From Calliopum simillimum (Eukaryota; Arthropoda; Insecta; Diptera; Lauxaniidae): DNA of 64,000 nt. The position numbers were made by a program, and so were the translations under genes. Location of the stretch: NCBI GenBank assembly GCA_951812925.1, contig OX638370.1, positions 106,096,897 to 106,160,896 of the forward strand, written 5' to 3'. Below the pieces are notes generated by a model that saw only the letters and a program-made list of their open reading frames with translations, ran no database searches and was not told where the DNA came from. Each line of letters begins with the position of its first letter. The first letter of the stretch is position 1. This document shows, one piece after another, positions 58,411 through 64,000 of this stretch.

Positions 58411-60949
58411 CTATAGAAAATCAAAAGAGAAGAGAAAGCATTTGTTTGGTTTATTATGAGAGAAAAATCGAAAACTGGCTAAACAGACAAAGTAACAACT
58501 TTATGGTTAAAGTAAATGCTTAAAAAATATAAATAAAATATAGATAAATACACAAATACTTATATACAAATATATCTGGCAAACAGAATCCCACAGTTAA
58601 GCATTATAAATACACAATAGTTACATGCAAAAATTACGCATTTTCAAAATTTATACTTACTACTGAACTAAAAAGAACATATTTTATTAAAAATTAAATA
58701 AAAATTAATGGTCTAATAAAATGCTTCAAAATAAAGTTGACCCTAACTATGCATTCAAAATAACTAAAGTGTTAATGTGTTAAGCAAAAGTGCAGACAAC
58801 TTAAGTCACTTTGCTAATTACATGGCCATTCTGCTGACTGGCAGACATTGCAAACTACAGAATATTCGATAAAAAAGTTGCTTGGCTTAGCAAAATAAAA
58901 GCAAACAGAAGGGTAGTAAAGTAAAAAGTCACACACACAGCTATAAGTTGAAGCACTAAAGTACTTATATGTTTCTATTAAAATTTAAAAATAAAATAAA
59001 ATTTTAGCACTTGCCTTGCTGACCTTGAGTTGAAATTATTTCGTTTGTAAATTCTTAAAAAAAACAATTTTTTTTAATATCGTGACACTAATGACTGTGA
59101 CACTCATTACATTTTACTTTTTATCTCGCGTTTTTGCAAGTAAAGTTTATATATGTATGTAGCTGATCGCATATGAACACAATGAAAACTTTGCATTTAT
59201 CGAATATTTAAATTTTATAAATATTAACCTTTTCAATGATGTGACACTCATGACAATGATTTAATAAACAGAACACTTTTTTCAGTCGCCTATCTAAAAT
59301 TTTATGCTTAAGATACATTATTTTATTTTTTTTACTTGTTTCTGATGCAATCTCTTTCTTCAACTTGTCGACAAAATTCTTTGAGTTGAAATAGAGTCCG
59401 TGACATTTATGACATTATGCTGGATTAAACTTTTTCCAGCAAAATAAGAGCAACCCTGCCAACAAATGCAAAACACTCGAATGTGATTTTTGTGTTTTTA
59501 TGACTGAATTTGGTTGTGCCAACAACTCATTAAAACCATTTTTAGTGCGTTGCGGTCATTGACGTTGATGCCCCCGAACCTTCGCAATCCTCTCATGTGG
59601 TCTTTTGGCCATTTTTAATAATAATAGAGGGAGCACAATTGTTGACAGCATGCGATAACTAATCGCCCTCAGTTTAGTGCCACATTTTGTGGCCAAATCC
59701 TAATGAAATTTGTAATAAAAACAACGACACGAATAATAAAATACCAACACACGCGCATTGGAATTTTCGTTGTGTTGTATGTTTTTTAATACTGTTGCTG
59801 TTGTTGCTTTCATGGTTGTAAAATTGTTTGACAGCAAGTTGTTCACACAAAATTCACGCCCCCCGCCCACAATAACCAACATTAACTAATTCCACTACAG
59901 CCGGAGCAACAACAGCAAAAAGTGTCAGCTAGTGTAACGTTTTTGTTTTTTTTTTAGGGGGGAGGGGGCGCCGAGGGGTGCTAAGGGTCAAATCCAAGTG
60001 ACAACGACAGTGTGTGGGCTTAGTTTTTATGTAGTGCAATAAAAACTAATTACAACATTCGCATTTAAATATAAAGTTATAATTAAATTTTAGCGTTTTT
60101 TTCGCAAACACTTTAATTTTATTTATAGAGTTTGTTCAAGCGAAAAAAATTTACGAAAAGTTTTTGGGGCAGCGTTTTGCACGTGTGATATTGTGCTGTT
60201 TTTTGGCAGTTGGTGAAAAAATGTAAAGCTTTTGGAAGTTTAAAACCTTTTTAGATTTGTATGTTTGAGGAATTGGCGTTAAGGCCTGGACACAAGTTGG
60301 TCTAAAATAAACTTGAATTATGACTAGTAATGACTGCATTGTTAACTGTAAAGACAGCGATATGTCCTTGCTTAAAAGCTTAAGATCCACAGCATAAAAC
60401 CGGTTTTATTATTTGATCCTTATTTTACTTTTCCACCTTAGATTTATGAGGTAATTTACGGCTGTTTTAAGATTTAGCTCTCAAATTCGTTGTAAATCAC
60501 AAAATTACTTGTATATAAGGATAAATCTACGTCTAGCGAGATTTATTTTAAATTTTCATACAAATCTTAACAGAGCTATAGATTTTGGCTACTTTCAAAC
60601 AAGTGGCACCCTTTTCTTATAAAGATTAACATTAAATGTCATCAAAATAAATCAAATGAAAAATAAATAGTAAGCAGAAAAAGAAAAACTGTCGTTTTCC
60701 CTTTCTCTTACGGCTGGAGGAAATGAATAGGACTTAACAACTTGTCACAGCTAAATTTTTATTAAAACCGTAGTATTAGACATTGAAGGCTTTAGAATCC
60801 AACTGCTGACAAGTTCAAATTATTGTCAGAGTATTGTTCGGGAATCATTTATCGAATATTTCTGTGACTGAAATTGGAAACTGATGCCAAGTTCTTCATA
60901 GATTAAGAGAAAAATTTTGGTAGAAATTTACTTTTTACCGTTTTTTTGC

Positions 60950-61320
60950 TCAACATGGGGGGCTTGAATTAAAAAAACATGATAAACAAAGTCGATTTAT
61001 TTTTCATCAAGGAATTTGCTAGATTTTTTCAGAGTTTTAGGACCCGTTATGTGACCGTAAAGAGCGATTTTAACTTTTAACTCATTCTGTCGCCATTACC
61101 CAGATACGATTTATCTTGCTTTATGTGTCACTATGGTGTGCTCGATCGCATCAGTAGGGGGCGCTTAAATTATAAAAACATCATAAACAAAATTGATTTA
61201 TTTTTTATGAAGAAACTTGCTTGAATTTTTTCAGATTTTTAGGACCTGTAATGTAGCCGTAATGAGTGACTAAGACTTTTCAGCCCATTCTGTCGCCACA
61301 ACCCACATACGATTTTTCTG
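60950..61320 (+). repeat. Tandem duplication, unit about 203 bp
   Basis: GGGGGCTTGAATTAAAAAAA, AACAAAGTCGATTTATTTTT, TTTAGGACCCGTTATGTGAC and CATTCTGTCGCCATTACCCA recur about 203 bp later (CTGTCGCC at 61087 and 61290). Confidence 0.75.
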
Positions 61321-61659
61321 AATTTTACTCCAGAATATTTGGAAACGTGCACCGTATCATGTCTACTTCTTCTGAAATATGTGCTCTCCCGTATATTATC
61401 GGAAATCTCGATTTTTCCCAAAAATTTTTAGATGAAACAACATCACCTATTGGGAATTTCATTTTATACGTCTAGGAATATATTCCATCACATTTTGTTA
61501 TTGAACATGAAAAAAAAGTTTTCTTAAAATCTGGGTCATATAAGAGGAGATTATTTTTGGACATGCTCATACATGTTAAAAGAATCGTGTTAGGTAAAGA
61601 ATAATGAGTTCTTTGCTCCGTTTTGAGCTTTTTGAAAAATAAAATTTTTTGTAATCCAT

Positions 61660-61800
61660 TAATTATACCCTACACACAGGGTTTATTCACTTTGTCCTTC
61701 CGCTTGTAACGCAGAGAAAGAGGAGTGCCAGATATGGAAAAGTATATATATATTATTGATCAGTCTGCTGAGAAATATTTCAGTCAGTGAAAATATTTTT
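61660..61800 (+). repeat. Fragment of a TTATACCCT-type dispersed fly repeat
   Basis: AATTATACCCTACACACAGG, GTTTATTCACTTTGT, then AAAAGTATATATATATTATT and GATCAGTCTGCTGAG. These blocks recall a common dipteran dispersed repeat whose other end carries ATCAAGAATATATATACTTT, seen at 38910. Recalled, not searched. Confidence 0.4.
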
Positions 61801-61984
61801 CACTGTAAAACGAAGTAAGATAATTTGATGAAATTTAATACACTGCCTTTGCCGTAAATGGTAACTCGTGAGTTTGAAAACAAGAAAAATCGGTTCATGG
61901 ACACTCCAACCGCCCCACAACGGCTTAAAATCCCTAAAAAGTTGGCCAAAAGTCGAAATCATTAAAGTTTCGAGACGAAATTTT

Positions 61985-62185
61985 TTACATGGGGGCTTTT
62001 GAGGTCGCTGATTACGAATCTGGTGTTAGATTTTTAAAGAAGAAAATTGCGGACTCAAAATGGCGGATGATTTGCATGAATATTCAACCAATAAAAAAAT
62101 TTACTCTGAGGCTCATGAGGTCACTGATTACGCATCTGATATTAGATTTTTGAAAAACAAAATGGCGGATTCGAAATGGCAAAAA
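61985..62185 (+). repeat. Tandem duplication, unit about 115 bp
   Basis: TGAGGTCGCTGATTACGAAT, GTTAGATTTTTAAAGAA and AAAATGGCGGA near 62000 recur near 62117 as TGAGGTCACTGATTACGCAT, ATTAGATTTTTGAAAAA and AAATGGC. Confidence 0.7.
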
Positions 62186-62809
62186 ACAACGCTTGCACAA
62201 TTTTTATATCTTATTTAAAAATTTATTTCAAAACTGTAACTTTAACAGAGTTCTGTGCAACGGTAAATTGATCTACATTAAAATGGCTTTTAGATTCATT
62301 TAACATAAAGTATAAGCTGTAAAATAATATAAAAATTTTATCATTTTGGGCGAGCAACACATATTAGAACTTGTAAAGCAATATGAGTGAAATTTTTCTA
62401 TGGGCGCTTCAGGAAAAATTGCGTCAAACACAAAAGGCAAAAAAAGGCACCTCAATTTTTTTATATGTGTTAGAAAAACTTTCAATCTTTTTAAATCCAA
62501 AAAATCTTGGTGGTATGACGTGGTATAAATTAGTTTTGAACTTTTTTCATAACCATTGCAAACAGATTTTTTGAAATAATTTGATTTTAAGGTAATCACA
62601 ATTATCAAAAATGCATAAATTATTGCAAGTTTTGAATGAAAAGGTTCGATAGTATTTTCTTTTACAAAGAGTTTCCATATTTTAACATTAAAATCGGTTC
62701 ATTTTTACAGTAACCACATAATTTTTACAGTGAACATTAAGTTTTTACTATTTACTCACAGCATTTTGCGTCTAAGAAGCGTACTTTTGGAAAAATCCCA
62801 AGAGAATTG

Positions 62810-63285
62810 TAGGAATACCTGGATCTTTTTTACAAATGTTTTCAAGAGGGCATGGTACCTCCCACATAAAAAAAAAAGTTTCAAAATGTTATACTGAAAG
62901 TGTTTTTAGAGGTAATCCAAGCAAATTGCACTCAGATACTAGGAATAGTGAATGCAAACTCTAAACAGAAATTTAGTTGATTCGGACCATAGAGCGTGGC
63001 ACCTCCCATACACTAAATGGGAGGTTATGTACAAAATTTCACAAAGATACTAGGAATAGTTATGAAACGCTCTGAACAAATAGCAAGCAAACTCAGACAA
63101 GAGGACGTGGCACCTCCAATAGAAGTAACATTTTCAAAATGCTGTTAATCAAACTTTATTTGTGGTAATGGAACCAAAAATATAATAGTGGAAGCTCTGA
63201 GCAAAAACTAAATGAATGCCAACAAGGAAGCGTAGCACCTGCCTTACAAGCAAAATTTTTAAAATTCCACAGTACGGGGTATTTA
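62810..63285 (-). repeat. GGCACCTCC-block repeat, inverted relative of 38260-38880
   Basis: Four blocks (GGTACCTCCCACAT near 62852, GTGGCACCTCCCATACAC near 62996, GTGGCACCTCCAATAGAA near 63107, GTAGCACCTGCC near 63232), each with AGATACTAGGAATAG or CTCTGAGCAAAAACTAAATG. On the minus strand they read like the blocks at 38317-38590. Confidence 0.65.
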
Positions 63286-64000
63286 ATTTTTGACCAGGCA
63301 ACAGTAACACCCATACTAGTTTTCCATAATAAATGTTATCAGATAGTGTCGTTTGATGTATTTTTCATAAATTTCAATACAAAAGTAATATGATATGCCA
63401 ACTTTTAGTTATGTTCACTAACTGTTATGTTCGTGTTGCCGATGTTTTAAATTTAATACAAATAATTAAGCACAAACTAATTATGGCAAATATTTATAGG
63501 TAATGCAATAATGTACCAGATACTTTACATGGTTGACTTGGTGTTTTGTTTTCAATAGGTTGGTCAGCATGGCAATAATTTAATTTAATTAAACTGAAAT
63601 TACAGCATTCATTATGCTCTCATTACACATACTTAAATAATATATAATATATACATGTGTATGGATATGAGGGTTGTGTATCATTCACAACAACATGAAA
63701 ATTGAAGCAAAAAAAAAAACCTGACACTCTGGGTGGTTCTAAAATTAACACAAAAAAATCAGTTAAATTATTCAATTAAAATTATTAAAATTTTGGATTT
63801 ATGTAACAAAATTAAGCAAACCATACCTTTTTTTGGGTTAATAAAAGGAAAATCCTGCTCAATTGGGTAATCTTGCGGGATATCGAAATGATAAAAAGGG
63901 TTAGTGAAATGATATTGAAAATAAAAATTGCCTGCTTTATGTTTCATTTAATTTTTCGATATAAAGTATATTTCTAGAGTAATTAGCGCCTCCTGATTCC

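Larger units (their letters stand above)
58411..64000. other. Upstream intron of dpr (inferred), repeat-bearing
   Basis: The exon for the first half of Ig1 must lie upstream on the minus strand, and nothing between 58411 and 64000 reads as that exon, so this is probably intron. It holds the repeats listed below and a G-rich tract at 59955-59982. Confidence 0.5.

Noticed and set aside
58293..58523. Plus-strand frame over the dpr Ig1 exon
   Set aside because: Antisense shadow of the exon at 58243-58410.

Overview
The window looks like nuclear DNA of a higher fly (Diptera, Cyclorrhapha), probably not Drosophila itself and perhaps a tephritid or muscoid. The evidence is the very AT-rich, gene-poor sequence, CA/CAG/GTC/CTGT microsatellites, GT-AG introns, and one gene whose protein is close to a Drosophila Ig-superfamily protein. 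It is not prokaryotic, and no operons, CRISPR arrays or viral genes were seen.

The only gene I can name is on the minus strand between 58410 and 51957. It is a dpr-family cell-surface receptor, most probably dpr12. Five coding segments can be placed by splice sites: 58243-58410, 56302-56436, 53049-53262, 52139-52250 and 51957-51975. Their 648 bases join in one frame and give 215 codons plus stop: the second half of Ig domain 1, all of Ig domain 2, and a short hydrophobic C-terminus. The signal peptide and first half of Ig1 are not in view and should lie beyond 64000. An internally deleted mariner element with 147-bp inverted repeats sits in its third-from-last intron. Two other possible coding pieces on the plus strand (15675-16118 and 26654-26890) are unrecognised and weakly supported.

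Most of the rest is repeats. From left to right: a solo-LTR-like segment (1.26-1.80 kb); a 1.27-kb degenerate satellite (4.1-5.35 kb); a long foldback element flanked by 12-bp palindromic arrays (10.8-12.4 kb); a second foldback family (14.5-15.6, 19.1-19.4 and 42.7-43.1 kb); a small MITE (16.35-16.59 kb); an element with GAGGCGTTGCG termini and a 26-bp palindrome (18.9-20.4 kb); a 137-bp hairpin (20.65 kb); a broken AT-hook/zinc-finger coding fragment (21.3-21.6 kb); a GATGAAAT minisatellite split by a dead non-LTR retrotransposon (24.3-26.6 kb); a 113-124-bp tandem array (27.96-29.19 kb); an FB-like foldback element with a 9-bp target duplication (30.5-31.3 kb); an exact 24-bp array of C/EBP-like palindromes (31.46-31.65 kb); a dead reverse transcriptase (33.8-34.9 kb); a 23-bp array (35.5 kb); DINE-1/mini-me-like GTCY repeats (38.3-38.9 kb, inverted relatives at 62.8-63.3 kb); a tRNA-like SINE head (47.9 kb); and a further dead RNase H (49.3-50.0 kb).

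No set of genes here forms a pathway. The most notable material is the structural DNA: at least four foldback or inverted-repeat families, and palindromic arrays built on ATTGCRCAAT that recur across the window. All coordinates were read by eye; repeat edges are approximate unless stated to be exact.
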